DNA from: Seonamhaeicola sediminis
GTDB lineage: Bacteria > Bacteroidota > Bacteroidia > Flavobacteriales > Flavobacteriaceae
Assembly (NCBI RefSeq): GCF_004358095.2
Contig: NZ_SMZJ02000001.1
Span: forward strand, 1 to 64,000
Direction: 5' to 3'
Length of the DNA stretch: 64,000 nt
Positions 18,796 to 29,229 of this stretch are shown piece after piece; the stretch's first letter is position 1, and every line of letters begins with the position of its first letter. The position numbers and the translations under genes were made by a program. Below the pieces are notes generated by a model, which was not told the origin of the DNA, did no database searches, and saw nothing but the letters and a program-made list of their open reading frames with translations.

Positions 18796-19965
18796 TTATA
18801 TTTGGGGTCTATATTCCTTTTTATCAATAACCATCTTAGATAAGATTTCTTTTAGAATCTCAGAAGTTCCGCCTCCTATTGGTCCTAATCTACTATCTCT
18901 TAACATTCTTGCTAATGGGTAATCTTCCATGTAACCATAGCCCCCTAAAAATTGTAGGCATTCATAAATGACTGCATCAGCCATTTTAGTAGATTTCAGT
19001 TTTGATATTGAAGCTTCTTTTACCACATACTCACCTTTATCTAATCTAGCCGCAATTGAGTAATTGTATGCTTTACAAATTTCCATATCGGCATACATAT
19101 CTACATATCTGTGGCGTAACGCCTGAAACTTATTCAATTCTTTACCAAAAGCAGTTCTTTCAGACATATAATTTAAAGTATATTCTAAAGCAAATTCTGC
19201 TCTGGCATGTGCATTAATACCCATTACCAAACGTTCTATAGAAAAATGCTGCATTATATACGAAAAACCTTGATTTTCTTCACCTAACAAATTAATCGCT
19301 GGTACTTTTACGTTATCAAAAGCAATTTCAGCGGTATCTGAGGCTCTCCATCCTAACTTATTTAATTTTGTTGCAGATATTCCAGGTGTATCTCTATCTA
19401 TAACAAAAATGCTTATCCCTTTATTACCTATCTCTGGGTTTGTTTTCGCAGCTAATACCAAATAGTCACTATAAAACCCATTAGTTATAAAAGTCTTTGA
19501 ACCATTTATTATATAAGAGTCTCCATCTTTAACAGCAGTAGTTCTCATTCCTGCCACATCACTTCCTCCAGAAGGTTCTGTGATACAAAGACAACCTAAC
19601 TTGTCTCCAGTAATACTTGGTACTAAATAGTTTTGCTTTATTGCTTCACTTCCCTCAGCGTTAAGATGAGTCATTGCTAAATAAACATGCGCCCAAACAG
19701 CGGCTGCAAACCCTCCTGAATTTATTCTTTGTAGTTCTTCTTGAAGTATTACTGTGTAAAAGATATCAAGGTCTGACCCCCCATAAGCTTCTGGATAATG
19801 AATACCAAAAAAGCCCATATTTCCTATTTTTTTCCAAATAGTTTTAAAGTCAATTTCACCTTTGTTTTCCCACTCATCTATGTGTGGAACAACTTCCTTT
19901 TTTAAAAAATTACGCAGGCTTTCTCTAAAAAGTTGATGTTCTTCAGTGAAGTACATACTGCTCAT
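18796..19965 (-). CDS. Acyl-CoA dehydrogenase family protein
   Basis: A 389-residue FAD flavoprotein with the complete family fold: N-terminal helical domain, middle beta domain (CITEPSGGSDVAGM, FITNGFYSDY), and C-terminal helices (QFLGGYGYMEDYP, RDSRLGPIGGGTSEI). The position of the medium-chain catalytic Glu, just before GTS, is a Gly. This resembles long-chain and isovaleryl-type members, whose base lies in an earlier helix; a candidate Glu is in RAEFALEYT. The substrate is not predictable. It follows the HHH gene by 12 nt, so they are likely cotranscribed, with no obvious functional link. Confidence 0.92.
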   Translation of the reverse strand: MSSMYFTEEHQLFRESLRNFLKKEVVPHIDEWENKGEIDFKTIWKKIGNMGFFGIHYPEAYGGSDLDIFYTVILQEELQRINSGGFAAAVWAHVYLAMTHLNAEGSEAIKQNYLVPSITGDKLGCLCITEPSGGSDVAGMRTTAVKDGDSYIINGSKTFITNGFYSDYLVLAAKTNPEIGNKGISIFVIDRDTPGISATKLNKLGWRASDTAEIAFDNVKVPAINLLGEENQGFSYIMQHFSIERLVMGINAHARAEFALEYTLNYMSERTAFGKELNKFQALRHRYVDMYADMEICKAYNYSIAARLDKGEYVVKEASISKLKSTKMADAVIYECLQFLGGYGYMEDYPLARMLRDSRLGPIGGGTSEILKEILSKMVIDKKEYRPQI

Positions 19966-19977
19966 AACAATTGTTTT

Positions 19978-20850
19978 TTATTCAAGCAACAAATATAATT
20001 TAATTATCTCTAATTTATTTGAGGGAAAGTCTTTAACTTTTGTTAAATCGTTAATGGACTCAAAGCCTTCTCTTAACACACGCTGTTCAACTATATTGTG
20101 GGCAATCTCGTAGTCTATATGCTGAATGGTTACAAGTTCATCAACCGTAGCTTTATTTAAATTTATTTTTTTTATTTGCCTTGGTGTTTTTACTGTAAAC
20201 TCATTGGTTAATTGCTCAATAACTTCAGGAGTTAAACCATAAACATCTTGTAATTGTTCATCCGCAATAAAACCGCCAATAAACTTGTTTCTGTACTTTA
20301 TAATTCTTTCAGAAAGAATCGCTCCAATACCACTTATTTTCTGAAGCTGAAGAGCTGTGACTTTATTCAAATCTTGCTTTTGAGCGAACGTCCGAGGTCT
20401 GTTTTCATTTATTTCACCATTCCAACTTGAAGCTCTAACTGGATTTAAGACCCAATCCGGAAATTTAAAGTAAGGTGCAATAATATTTAATAGTGAATCT
20501 GAAACTTTGGTTACTTGTTGAAATTGTTCTGCAGAATTTATCCAGTTACCATGATTTCTAAACGTGATTAATCTATCAATTTCTTCAGTACTCATTCCTA
20601 AATTAGCACCTTTATAGTCTGTAATATAATTTGGATTAAAAGGGAATACTTTTGGCTTTCTCGCCTCTATTTCAATTTTTTTAAGCGAATCTATCTCCTC
20701 TTGGAATCTTGCTAATTCTTCTTTATTTATTACAATATCATTGGAAGCAAAATCTATAAAAAAATAAGCACATTGACACAAAACAATAATTAATAGCAAA
20801 AATAAAATCCCTTTTCGTTGCTCTTTAGTAAACGTGAAATGGGATTTCAT
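19978..20850 (-). CDS. ComEA-like membrane-anchored helix-hairpin-helix protein
   Basis: A 290-residue protein with one N-terminal transmembrane helix (about residues 14-34). After a linker come three helix-hairpin-helix units: about 80-145, 165-230 (LNKVTALQLQKISGIGAILS) and 235-290 (LNKATVDELVTIQHIDYEIA). Such units bind DNA without sequence preference, as in the ComEA DNA-uptake receptor. The architecture fits a periplasmic DNA-binding protein, but no competence genes lie nearby. The frame reaches a TTG at 20859; ATG at 20850 is preferred. Confidence 0.85.
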   Translation of the reverse strand: MKSHFTFTKEQRKGILFLLLIIVLCQCAYFFIDFASNDIVINKEELARFQEEIDSLKKIEIEARKPKVFPFNPNYITDYKGANLGMSTEEIDRLITFRNHGNWINSAEQFQQVTKVSDSLLNIIAPYFKFPDWVLNPVRASSWNGEINENRPRTFAQKQDLNKVTALQLQKISGIGAILSERIIKYRNKFIGGFIADEQLQDVYGLTPEVIEQLTNEFTVKTPRQIKKINLNKATVDELVTIQHIDYEIAHNIVEQRVLREGFESINDLTKVKDFPSNKLEIIKLYLLLE

Positions 20851-20867
20851 AGCCTTCAAAATTATTG

Positions 20868-22490
20868 TTACATATGTTTGGTAAGATCCTCAGCACCTTC
20901 ATCTAGAGCATCATGCTTTACATTTATGGCTTTCATATATTTTTTGAGTTCTTTGCTAATAATTGGAGACAAGACAATTACCCCAATTATGTTTGGAACT
21001 ACCATAGCAAAAATCATGGCATCAGAGAAATCTATAACTGCACCAAGACTAATGGATGAACCCACAACAACAAAAAACAAGAACAATATTTTATAAATTA
21101 AATCGCTCACTTTTCCTTTACCAAACAAAAACACCCAACCTTGCATACCATAATAAGACCATGAAATCATTGTTGAAAATGCAAACAATATTACAGCTAT
21201 GGTCAAAATGATTGAAAAATGAGGAATTACACTATCAAAAGCGATTGCTGTAAGTTCTACACCTTCTTTAATTGGCACACCGTATTCCATAAAACTACCA
21301 TCAAAATTAGTTATCACTATTACCAAAGCTGTCATAGTACAAATAACCACAGTATCAACAAAAGGTTCTAGTAGAGCAACAATACCCTCGCTAGCAGGAT
21401 ACTTTGTACGTACCGCAGAGTGCGCAATGGCAGCACTACCTACCCCCGCTTCATTGGAAAAAGCGCCTCTTCTTATACCTTGAATCATTACACCTACTAA
21501 ACCTCCAGCTATTCCCAATCCTGAAAAAGCTCCCTCATATATCAGTTTGAAAGCATCATCAATCAGGCTCCAATTAGCTCCAAGAATTATTAAAGCTGCT
21601 AAAACATAAATCCCTGCCATAAACGGAACAATTTTTTCGGTTACCGAAGCTATACGTTTGATACCCCCAATGATGACAATTGCAACAATTATTGCCATTA
21701 CAATTCCGAAATACATACCAGCATTATCACTTTCAAAATTAAAAAGTTTTATAAACTGAGCTGCTGCCTGATTAGCTTGGAACATATTTCCACCACCAAA
21801 TGATCCTCCAATTACAAAAATGGCAAACAACACGGCAAGCACTTTGCCAAGAGGCTTTATTCCTTTTTCAGCAAAACCTTTTGTTAAATAATACATAGGT
21901 CCTCCGTAAACCGTCCCATCCTCACCAACATCTCTATATTTTACACCTAAAGTACATTCAGCAAACTTTGAAGCCATACCTAAAAGTCCTGCTAATATCA
22001 TCCAAAATGTAGCTCCAGGCCCACCAATAGAAAGAGCAACAGCTACACCAGCAATATTACCTAGGCCAACAGTTGCAGACAAAGCTGCAGTTAAAGCCTG
22101 AAAATGTGAAACTTCTCCATGAGCACTATCATCTCTTAATGTTTCAATAATATTATGATCAACATTATCTGTAGGGTCTCCATACAAGGTATCGGCTCCG
22201 TGTTTTTCAATATCTTCATATTTACCCTGAACCACTCTTAAAGCAGTTCTAAAACCCGAAACATTTATAAAACGAAAATATATTGTAAAATATATAGCAC
22301 CTCCAATTAACACAATTAGTACCCATGGTATTTGATACTCTTCAGAAAATGGGATTTCGTAAAAAATTGCATCAACAAACCACCCAGTATAATCTTTGAA
22401 AGTTCTATCAATTTTTTCGGAAGTTGTTTCCTGAGCATAAGTTAAAAGTGGCAAAATGAGTGTTAAAACAGAAAGAATATATTTCTTCAT
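20868..22490 (-). CDS. Alanine/glycine:cation symporter (AGCS family)
   Basis: A 540-residue polytopic inner-membrane protein that imports alanine or glycine with Na+. The family signatures are present: ALTAALSATVGLGNIAGVA near the first helices and GAFSNEAGVGSAAIAHSA. The N-terminus starts with a hydrophobic segment ending in YAQE, which looks like a signal peptide, as is common in Bacteroidota members. It is followed after 17 nt by the HHH gene. Which amino acid it carries is not determinable. Confidence 0.93.
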   Translation of the reverse strand: MKKYILSVLTLILPLLTYAQETTSEKIDRTFKDYTGWFVDAIFYEIPFSEEYQIPWVLIVLIGGAIYFTIYFRFINVSGFRTALRVVQGKYEDIEKHGADTLYGDPTDNVDHNIIETLRDDSAHGEVSHFQALTAALSATVGLGNIAGVAVALSIGGPGATFWMILAGLLGMASKFAECTLGVKYRDVGEDGTVYGGPMYYLTKGFAEKGIKPLGKVLAVLFAIFVIGGSFGGGNMFQANQAAAQFIKLFNFESDNAGMYFGIVMAIIVAIVIIGGIKRIASVTEKIVPFMAGIYVLAALIILGANWSLIDDAFKLIYEGAFSGLGIAGGLVGVMIQGIRRGAFSNEAGVGSAAIAHSAVRTKYPASEGIVALLEPFVDTVVICTMTALVIVITNFDGSFMEYGVPIKEGVELTAIAFDSVIPHFSIILTIAVILFAFSTMISWSYYGMQGWVFLFGKGKVSDLIYKILFLFFVVVGSSISLGAVIDFSDAMIFAMVVPNIIGVIVLSPIISKELKKYMKAINVKHDALDEGAEDLTKHM

Positions 22491-22584
22491 AATATTTAAG
22501 GTTCTGTAATTTTCTTTTAAAAAGTTATTGGTAAAACTAGCAAGATGCTAAAAATAATTGACTATATAAAATTAGGTTGGAAAA

Positions 22585-23619
22585 TTAACCTTTTTCAATA
22601 TCGATATCGAAGGCAGTATTTAACTCTTCTATTTGCTCGGGGCGACCCAAAACAATAATTTTTGAATTAGTTTCTAAAATAATATCTGGTTCTGGATTAA
22701 CTATGTATTCTCCTTTTGAGTCTTTATACCCAATTATTGTACATCCAGTTCTTCTTCTTAAATCTAGATCCTTAATGGTTCTAGCTCTTCTAGAGTTATA
22801 CAACTTTTCAACAGCTACCTCCTCAATATTAATGTTGGACTCCCCAACAATGGATAAATTATCAATAAACTCCATTAATCCAGGAACAACAACCAATGAG
22901 GCCATATGGTCTCCTCCAATCATATCAGGCAAAATAACATTATTGGCACCAGCAAACTTCAATTTTTTATACGACGATTCTTGAGATGCCCTACTTATTA
23001 TATTTATTTTATTGTTTATCTGTCTTGCAGATAATACTACAAATAAGTTATCGGCATCATTAGGTAAGGCTGAGATAAAACTAGAAGCCCTGTCTACACC
23101 AGCCAACAACAAAGTTTCATCTTCATTGGCATTTCCAATTACGTAAGGTACATCATCAGAACGTAAACGCTCTTCAACTTCCTTATCTCTTTCTATTACT
23201 ACAAAAGATTTTTTATGTGCCGTAAGTTTTCTTGCAGCTTGTTTGCCGTTTCTTCCATAACCACAAATTATCACGTGATTATTAAAACCATCAATTTGTT
23301 TTTGCATCTTTTTTTGTTTTATTTCTTCTATATCATTTTTACTCAAAATGTATTCTGTAATGATTGATATGGCATAACCTACAATAACGACACTTGCTAG
23401 AATTAAGAATATGGTAAATATTTTAGCCTGTTCATCTAGTGGTTCTACTTCACCAAAACCAACAGTAGTCATTGTTATTACGGTCATGTAAAGGGCGTCA
23501 ATCCATGAATAATCTGATATTACCATAAAACCCACAATGCCAATCAGCATCAAAACAACTAATAGTGTTAGAGCTGCATATATTTTTGACCTAAAAAGTC
23601 TTATTAACGGATTATTCAT
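22585..23619 (-). CDS. Potassium channel with RCK (TrkA-N/TrkA-C) domains
   Basis: A 344-residue two-helix K+ channel of the MthK/Kch type. TM1 (about residues 12-34), the pore loop with selectivity filter TVGFGE, and TM2 (about 65-90) are followed by a Rossmann RCK-N domain (IICGYGRNGKQAA) and an RCK-C domain. It would gate K+ flux in response to a ligand or nucleotide. It ends 95 nt before the AGCS gene and begins 3 nt after the PspC gene, so it belongs to the DUF2851-pspC-channel group. Confidence 0.93.
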   Translation of the reverse strand: MNNPLIRLFRSKIYAALTLLVVLMLIGIVGFMVISDYSWIDALYMTVITMTTVGFGEVEPLDEQAKIFTIFLILASVVIVGYAISIITEYILSKNDIEEIKQKKMQKQIDGFNNHVIICGYGRNGKQAARKLTAHKKSFVVIERDKEVEERLRSDDVPYVIGNANEDETLLLAGVDRASSFISALPNDADNLFVVLSARQINNKINIISRASQESSYKKLKFAGANNVILPDMIGGDHMASLVVVPGLMEFIDNLSIVGESNINIEEVAVEKLYNSRRARTIKDLDLRRRTGCTIIGYKDSKGEYIVNPEPDIILETNSKIIVLGRPEQIEELNTAFDIDIEKG

Positions 23620-23622
23620 AAA

Positions 23623-23847
23623 TTATAAATCGAAAACTGATGAACGCTTTGTATAAATCAAATCTTTAATACGCATCCAAAACGCCAAAAACAAATACAA
23701 AGCAAATCCAAAACCAACTGTAACAAAAGTTAAATACATGAAAGTAGTACGCACCACTTTTGCTCTAATTCCTAACCTATCTGCTATTCGCTGACATACG
23801 TAATACCCATGTTTTTGAAAAAAATATAATGGTCTGTAAACATTCAT
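23623..23847 (-). CDS. PspC domain-containing small membrane protein
   Basis: A 74-residue protein with the PspC signature (YYVCQRIADRLGIRAKVVRT) and one transmembrane helix (about residues 38-58). PspC domains occur in membrane stress sensors. This is a minimal version with a short positively charged tail. It ends 3 nt before the K+ channel start and begins 36 nt after DUF2851, indicating one transcript; a role tied to membrane potential or envelope stress is an inference from context. Confidence 0.85.
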   Translation of the reverse strand: MNVYRPLYFFQKHGYYVCQRIADRLGIRAKVVRTTFMYLTFVTVGFGFALYLFLAFWMRIKDLIYTKRSSVFDL

Positions 23848-23883
23848 GCTGCAATTTAAACTTTACTTCACAAGTTTAAAAGT

Positions 23884-25155
23884 TTATTTATTTAAAATTG
23901 TATTTCCTACAGCACATTGAAGACACTTATTATTATTACAGTACTGACTTTTAAGTTGAATAAGGGCTTGCGATTGTAATGCGGTTTTTGAAACTTGTTT
24001 TAGGCTATTAAATGTTGAAACAATACTATTTTTTTCTGATTTTATAGCGTTAGAAATATCAATAATAATATTTTCGGTATTGCCGCCCTTTTGTTTTGAA
24101 TAGGCAAATTTTACTGGCAAAATGGTATTTATTAAAAGTAAGTCTATAAAGGGTTTTGTTAGACACTTTGTACTTGGTTTAGATTCCTTTTGAAAAGTAT
24201 AATGATTTTTCCAATACTCTGAAGTTGCTACATTAAACAACTCATAAAAATCATCAAGAGCTTGGGTTTCTATAATTTTTGAAAACAGTCCTTGTTGCTT
24301 ATGGTATAAACTTGCTATTTGAGACAACCTAATGGTGGGAAAGTTTAACGGACGTAACCTAAAAAACTTTAAAGGTATAATACCATGATTTTTTAAAGTG
24401 AACTTTTGTTTTAAAAAGTGATACTCTTTTTTTAAACTTAAAAAGTAAGTGGCTTCAATGTCTTCATTTAATAAACCTGCTTGTCCAAATAATAAGGCCT
24501 CTAAAGTTGGTTGATGGGATTGCACTTTTCTTATAATTGAAAAATCGATAGACTGCGCTACACTTAAAAAGGATTCGCCATTAACATTCAATCCAAAGTT
24601 TTTTACTAACATTTTAAACAACACAGATTCCCAATCATTTTTAGATTGTAGAAGTAATTGGTCTATCTCTTTGGATTTTCTTTCCAAACGTTCAAGATAC
24701 AAACGCTCTAACCAATTGCTTAAAATAAAATTTTCTACTTTGGCAAAGTCATTTTCACAGTTAATCCATTTGTTTTGCTTTGAAAATAGCCTTCCATAAT
24801 TATTTAAAACATCGTTTTTTACCAATCCTTTTAGTTCTAGAGTTGGAATAACCGTGTTATCTTTTCTGAATATTTCGGTATCATCTTCCCAAACTACGTG
24901 CAAAATAACGTTGTCATAAGCTTTATCGGTTTCATGGTTATGTAAAAACCAATCAGATGATTTTATATGTACCTCAACATTACCGGCCCACAACTGGTCG
25001 TTTATCTTTATTTGAGCATTAAAAAAATCTGGTCCAGAATTTTGATTTGGATGTCCAACCGAGTTAATCTGTATTAATTCTCCCTGAGTTGTTTTTAAAT
25101 TATTGAATTGAAACTTTTTGTATTTCCAGATATAATGTAAAAAGTCTTCTTGCAT
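23884..25155 (-). CDS. DUF2851 family protein
   Basis: A 423-residue protein recognised as DUF2851, a Bacteroidota-specific family of unknown function. Typical segments are LHYIWKYKKF, GHPNQNSGPDFFNAQI, GNVEVHIKSSDW and a C-terminal cysteine cluster (CNNNKCLQCAVGN). The N-terminal half contains acidic and His residues (VEVH, NVILHVVW) that could form a metal or nuclease-like site; this is only a suggestion. No signal peptide. It heads the group with the PspC protein and K+ channel. Confidence 0.88.
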   Translation of the reverse strand: MQEDFLHYIWKYKKFQFNNLKTTQGELIQINSVGHPNQNSGPDFFNAQIKINDQLWAGNVEVHIKSSDWFLHNHETDKAYDNVILHVVWEDDTEIFRKDNTVIPTLELKGLVKNDVLNNYGRLFSKQNKWINCENDFAKVENFILSNWLERLYLERLERKSKEIDQLLLQSKNDWESVLFKMLVKNFGLNVNGESFLSVAQSIDFSIIRKVQSHQPTLEALLFGQAGLLNEDIEATYFLSLKKEYHFLKQKFTLKNHGIIPLKFFRLRPLNFPTIRLSQIASLYHKQQGLFSKIIETQALDDFYELFNVATSEYWKNHYTFQKESKPSTKCLTKPFIDLLLINTILPVKFAYSKQKGGNTENIIIDISNAIKSEKNSIVSTFNSLKQVSKTALQSQALIQLKSQYCNNNKCLQCAVGNTILNK

Positions 25156-25281
25156 AAACTAAAGGTAGTAAATTCTTACTAAAGTCCTTAAAAACATATG
25201 ATTTGATTTAACTCCATTTTTCAACTATATTAGTTGTAATATTGCATTCTTCTGTATAACAGATTTTTGCATACAACAATC

Positions 25282-25289
25282 TACCTTTG
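25282..25289 (+). promoter_or_regulatory. -7 box (TACCTTTG) upstream of the DUF6268-like gene
   Basis: TACCTTTGCA fits TAnnTTTG and lies 27 nt before the ATG at 25317. No good -33 TTG is seen at 19 nt. A palindrome CAACTA/TAGTTG at 25222-25236 lies further upstream in the divergent spacer. Confidence 0.45.
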
Positions 25290-25316
25290 CAACATAATTA
25301 AAGTAACTAATTTTAA

Positions 25317-26189
25317 ATGCTTAAAATTGTGACTTTCAGAAAATATTGGTTAAGACAAAATATACTATTACCGGCTCTGTTTCTAGTATTAATTACTTCG
25401 GAGGTTTTTGCGCAACCCTATGTTGATCCACTACAATTACGATACAACTATGCTTTGAAAAACAGGAATGCAGAAGCAACGCCTTTTACACATATATGGG
25501 TAGGAAGCGATATTCCTATTGAGATTAAAAAAAACACCTACTTGGTTTTTAGTCCCTTTTTTGAATTTTGGCAAATTGAATCTGACACCAATAATGAAAT
25601 TTCAACAAACTTAGAATCCCTTGCTCTAGCTGCTGGTATCGTATTTCCTTTAAAAAACCAGAAATGGTCTATAACTGTGCTACCAATCTTACGATGGAAT
25701 GGTGAGTATTTTTTTCAAAGTGATAGCATGCAATTTGGTAGCGTTGCTTTTGCTTCATATACGTTAAATCCCAAACAAAAATTTCGTTTAGGCATATACG
25801 CTAATAAAGAATTTTTTGGCCTTTTTGTTGTTCCACTTATAGGAATTGACTGGAAGATTAAAGAGAAGCATTATCTTTTTGGAATTTTACCAGGAAGACT
25901 TAGTTATGAATATCAATACAATAGTAAGATTTATATAGGTGCAACATTTAGGTCTTTAACAAATAGTTACAAACTTATTAATTCAGAATTCATTAGGCTT
26001 GACGATAACCAAATTTCACTGTATTTAGATTACTATCTCACTAAAACAATCTGTATCTCCTTTGAACCTGGTTATGGACTTTTTAGACAAATGCGAAAAG
26101 GTATTAATAACAAAGACTATTTTTCTACTATAAATTGGGGAGACGGACCTTTTGTAAAACTAAGTGCATCTTACCGAATTCGTCTTTAA
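25317..26189 (+). CDS. Putative outer-membrane beta-barrel protein (DUF6268-like)
   Basis: A 290-residue protein with an N-terminal signal peptide (hydrophobic segment to about residue 32, cleavage near VFAQ). Alternating short beta-strands follow and end in SASYRIRL, typical of small outer-membrane barrels. Phrases such as FGLFVVPLIGIDWKI and LFGILPGRLSYEY resemble the DUF6268 family of Bacteroidota. Function unknown. It is transcribed alone, divergent from DUF2851. Confidence 0.78.
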   Translation: MLKIVTFRKYWLRQNILLPALFLVLITSEVFAQPYVDPLQLRYNYALKNRNAEATPFTHIWVGSDIPIEIKKNTYLVFSPFFEFWQIESDTNNEISTNLESLALAAGIVFPLKNQKWSITVLPILRWNGEYFFQSDSMQFGSVAFASYTLNPKQKFRLGIYANKEFFGLFVVPLIGIDWKIKEKHYLFGILPGRLSYEYQYNSKIYIGATFRSLTNSYKLINSEFIRLDDNQISLYLDYYLTKTICISFEPGYGLFRQMRKGINNKDYFSTINWGDGPFVKLSASYRIRL

Positions 26190-26331
26190 ACTAATACTCT
26201 ATTTCTTTTTCAAAAAAAATAATAACTAATAATGTTTTAAGTTTTATAGTTATGGAAATGAAAAGAAAACAATTCAAAAATCAAAAAAAAAAAAAAGAGA
26301 CTCAACTATTGAAATACACAAATTTCAAAAC

Positions 26332-28965
26332 TTACTTCAAACTCGCCAAACTAGCTTTCAAAGTTTCAATTTTAGCTAAAGCATCTATTTCTTTTTTCTT
26401 TTCACTAGCAACAACTTGTTCTGGTGCGTTGTTTACAAAACGTTCATTGGATAGTTTTTTCTGTACCGATTTTAAGAAACCTTCAGTATAAATTAATTCA
26501 TCTTTAAGTTTTTCAATTTCGGCATCTACATCAATGGCACCAGCCATGGGTATAAAATACTCGTTAGATTTTACTCTAAAAGTCAACGCTCCATCAATAG
26601 GGCTGTTTATATTTTGAATACTTTCAAGGTTGCCCAGTTTTATTATTACCTCATTAAAAGTATTAGTAGTATTTTCATTATTGACAACTGAAAAAGCAAT
26701 AGTATCTTTAAACGCAATATTTTTCTCTTTTCTGATGGTTCTAATACCAGATACCACTTCGGAAGCAAAATCAAATTCAGAAATCAAAATTTCATTAACT
26801 GGTTTTAATTCAGGCCACTTAGAAACTATTAAGGCCTCTTCTGATGTTCTTTCTGAAATATATTGCCAAATTTCTTCGGTTAAAAAAGGCATGAACGGAT
26901 GTAAAATCTTTAGGTTATCTTCTAATAAACCAATAACCGCATTGTAGGTAGTTTTATCTATTGGTTGTTGGTAGCCTGGTTTTACCATTTCTAATAGCCA
27001 AGAACAGAAGTCGTTCCAAATTAATTTGTAAGTTTCCATTAAAGCATCGCTAATGCGGTACTTGCTATAATGATCTTCTATAAGCGCTAAACTTTGTTGA
27101 AATTTATTGGTATACCAGTCAACACTAACTTTGGCATATTTTGGTTGTGCTACATCTGCTACTTCCCAGCCATTAATTAGTCTAAAGGCATTCCATACTT
27201 TATTACCAAAGGCTTTACCTTGCTGACATAAAGCCTCATCAAACAATAAATCATTCCCTGCTGCAGAACTCAATAACAAACCAACACGAACACCACCCGC
27301 GCCAAAATCACTTATTAATTTTAGGGCATCGGGAGAATTTCCTAAAGATTTACTCATTTTTCTACGTTGCTTATCACGAACTAAACCTGTTAAATACACA
27401 TTTTTAAAAGGTTCTTTACCTTTATATTCGTAGCCAGCAATAATCATTCGGGCTACCCAGAAAAATAAAATATCTGGACCTGTAACCAAATCGTTGGTAG
27501 GGTAGTAGTATTGAATATCTTTGTTTTCTGGATTTCTAATACCATCAAATACGCTCATAGGCCATAACCATGAAGAGAACCATGTATCTAGAGCATCTGT
27601 TTCTTGAATTAAATCTGAAGATTGAAGCTGTGGATTAGAGGTTTTCTCTTGAGCTAGTTTTACTGCGTCCTCAATATTTTCTGCAACCACAAAATCTTCT
27701 TTTCCATCACCGTAATAGTAAGCTGGTATTTGTTGCCCCCAAAGCAACTGACGGGAAATATTCCAATCGCGGATGTTTTCCATCCAATGGCGATAGGTGT
27801 TTTCAAACTTCTTTGGAAATAACTGAATATCTTTTTCTTTACCTAACACTGCTTTAATAGCTGGTTTTACCAAATCTTCCATTTTAAGAAACCATTGATC
27901 TGATAACCTTGGCTCAATGATAGCTTTTGTTCTCTCAGAAATACCAACACGGTTGTTGTAATCTTCAATTTTGGCAATTAATCCTAAACCTTCTAGTTCT
28001 TTTACAATAGCTTTTCTAACTTCAAAACGATCTAGACCTTCATAATGCAGTCCGTAACTATTTAGTGTTGCATCTTCATTAAAAATATCAATCACTTCAA
28101 GATTGTGCTTATCACCTAAAATCTTGTCATTTTCGTCGTGTGCTGGCGTTACTTTTAAGCACCCTGTACCAAATTCTACATCAACATAATCATCCTCAAT
28201 AATAGGAATAACTCTATTACAAATAGGAACTATGGCTTTTTTACCTTTTAGGCTAAAATGACGGTTATCATTGGGGTTAATACAGATTGCGGTATCACCC
28301 AAAATTGTTTCTGGTCTTGTTGTAGCAATGGTCAATAATTCATTAGAATCTTCAACCTGATATTTTATGTGATATAATTTACCCTGTTTATCAACATATT
28401 CAACCTCTTCATCAGATAAAGTGGTTTTAGCCTCTGGATCCCAATTCACCATTCTATAGCCACGATAAATTAAGCCCTTATTATACAAATCAACAAACAC
28501 CTTAATAACCGCTTCACTCATATCGTCATCCATAGTGAACTTAGTACGTTCCCAGTCGCATGAGCACCCTAACTTTTTTAATTGCTCAAGGATTACCCCG
28601 CCATACTCATGCGTCCAATCCCAAGCGTGTTTTAAAAACTCGTCTCGAGTTAAGTCATTTTTATCAATTCCCTGTTCCTTTAATTTGGCTACTACTTTTG
28701 CTTCAGTGGCGATGGAAGCGTGATCTGTTCCTGGTACCCAACAAGCATTTTTACCCTGTAAACGGGCCCTACGAATTAACACATCCTGAATAGTATTATT
28801 GAGCATATGCCCCATATGTAGCACCCCAGTAACATTTGGAGGTGGGATTACTATGGTATAAGGCTCTCTTTCATCTGGTTCTGAATGAAAATAATTATGT
28901 TTCATCCAGTAATCATACCACTTGCTTTCTACCTTACTGGCATCATATTTAGACGGAATTTGCAT
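26332..28965 (-). CDS. valS: Valine--tRNA ligase
   Basis: An 877-residue class Ia synthetase. The HIGH motif appears as HMGHM in PPNVTGVLHMGHML, the KMSKS motif as KMSKSLG, and an editing domain lies between. The C-terminal coiled coil that grips tRNA-Val is present (DAEIEKLKDELIYTEGFL to the end). The open frame extends to a TTG at 28998, but that codon lies in a -7 promoter box (28996-29003). The ATG at 28965 (MQIPSKYDASKVESKWY) is the conserved start. Confidence 0.97.
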   Translation of the reverse strand: MQIPSKYDASKVESKWYDYWMKHNYFHSEPDEREPYTIVIPPPNVTGVLHMGHMLNNTIQDVLIRRARLQGKNACWVPGTDHASIATEAKVVAKLKEQGIDKNDLTRDEFLKHAWDWTHEYGGVILEQLKKLGCSCDWERTKFTMDDDMSEAVIKVFVDLYNKGLIYRGYRMVNWDPEAKTTLSDEEVEYVDKQGKLYHIKYQVEDSNELLTIATTRPETILGDTAICINPNDNRHFSLKGKKAIVPICNRVIPIIEDDYVDVEFGTGCLKVTPAHDENDKILGDKHNLEVIDIFNEDATLNSYGLHYEGLDRFEVRKAIVKELEGLGLIAKIEDYNNRVGISERTKAIIEPRLSDQWFLKMEDLVKPAIKAVLGKEKDIQLFPKKFENTYRHWMENIRDWNISRQLLWGQQIPAYYYGDGKEDFVVAENIEDAVKLAQEKTSNPQLQSSDLIQETDALDTWFSSWLWPMSVFDGIRNPENKDIQYYYPTNDLVTGPDILFFWVARMIIAGYEYKGKEPFKNVYLTGLVRDKQRRKMSKSLGNSPDALKLISDFGAGGVRVGLLLSSAAGNDLLFDEALCQQGKAFGNKVWNAFRLINGWEVADVAQPKYAKVSVDWYTNKFQQSLALIEDHYSKYRISDALMETYKLIWNDFCSWLLEMVKPGYQQPIDKTTYNAVIGLLEDNLKILHPFMPFLTEEIWQYISERTSEEALIVSKWPELKPVNEILISEFDFASEVVSGIRTIRKEKNIAFKDTIAFSVVNNENTTNTFNEVIIKLGNLESIQNINSPIDGALTFRVKSNEYFIPMAGAIDVDAEIEKLKDELIYTEGFLKSVQKKLSNERFVNNAPEQVVASEKKKEIDALAKIETLKASLASLK

Positions 28966-28995
28966 ACTTTGGAACAGTTTTTGAACTTTGATGTG

Positions 28996-29003
28996 CAAAA
29001 GTA
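28996..29003 (-). promoter_or_regulatory. -7 box (TACTTTTG) of the valS promoter
   Basis: On the minus strand TACTTTTGCA fits TAnnTTTG and lies 30 nt before the valS ATG at 28965. Confidence 0.5.
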
Positions 29004-29229
29004 CTTATATTTCTTTTTCTGTGAAAACTATATATTAATTGGTTTTTTTATAAAAATGAAGCGTTTATTTGATACTTTAATTAAGTTTACTATGTTAACA
29101 TGTGTGCATTACGTCTAATTTTTTTGTCAATTGTACAAAAAGTGAGTATGTTTGACATAGATTTATGACAAATAGTTTTATTATTTGTTCATTTTTAAAT
29201 TGTAAAAACAGTAATTAAAAAATAAAACC

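Noticed and set aside
26252-26491. Plus-strand frame starting MEMKRKQFKNQKKKK
   Set aside because: It begins in an A-rich spacer and continues antisense to the valS 3' end; the lysines come from a 14-A run.
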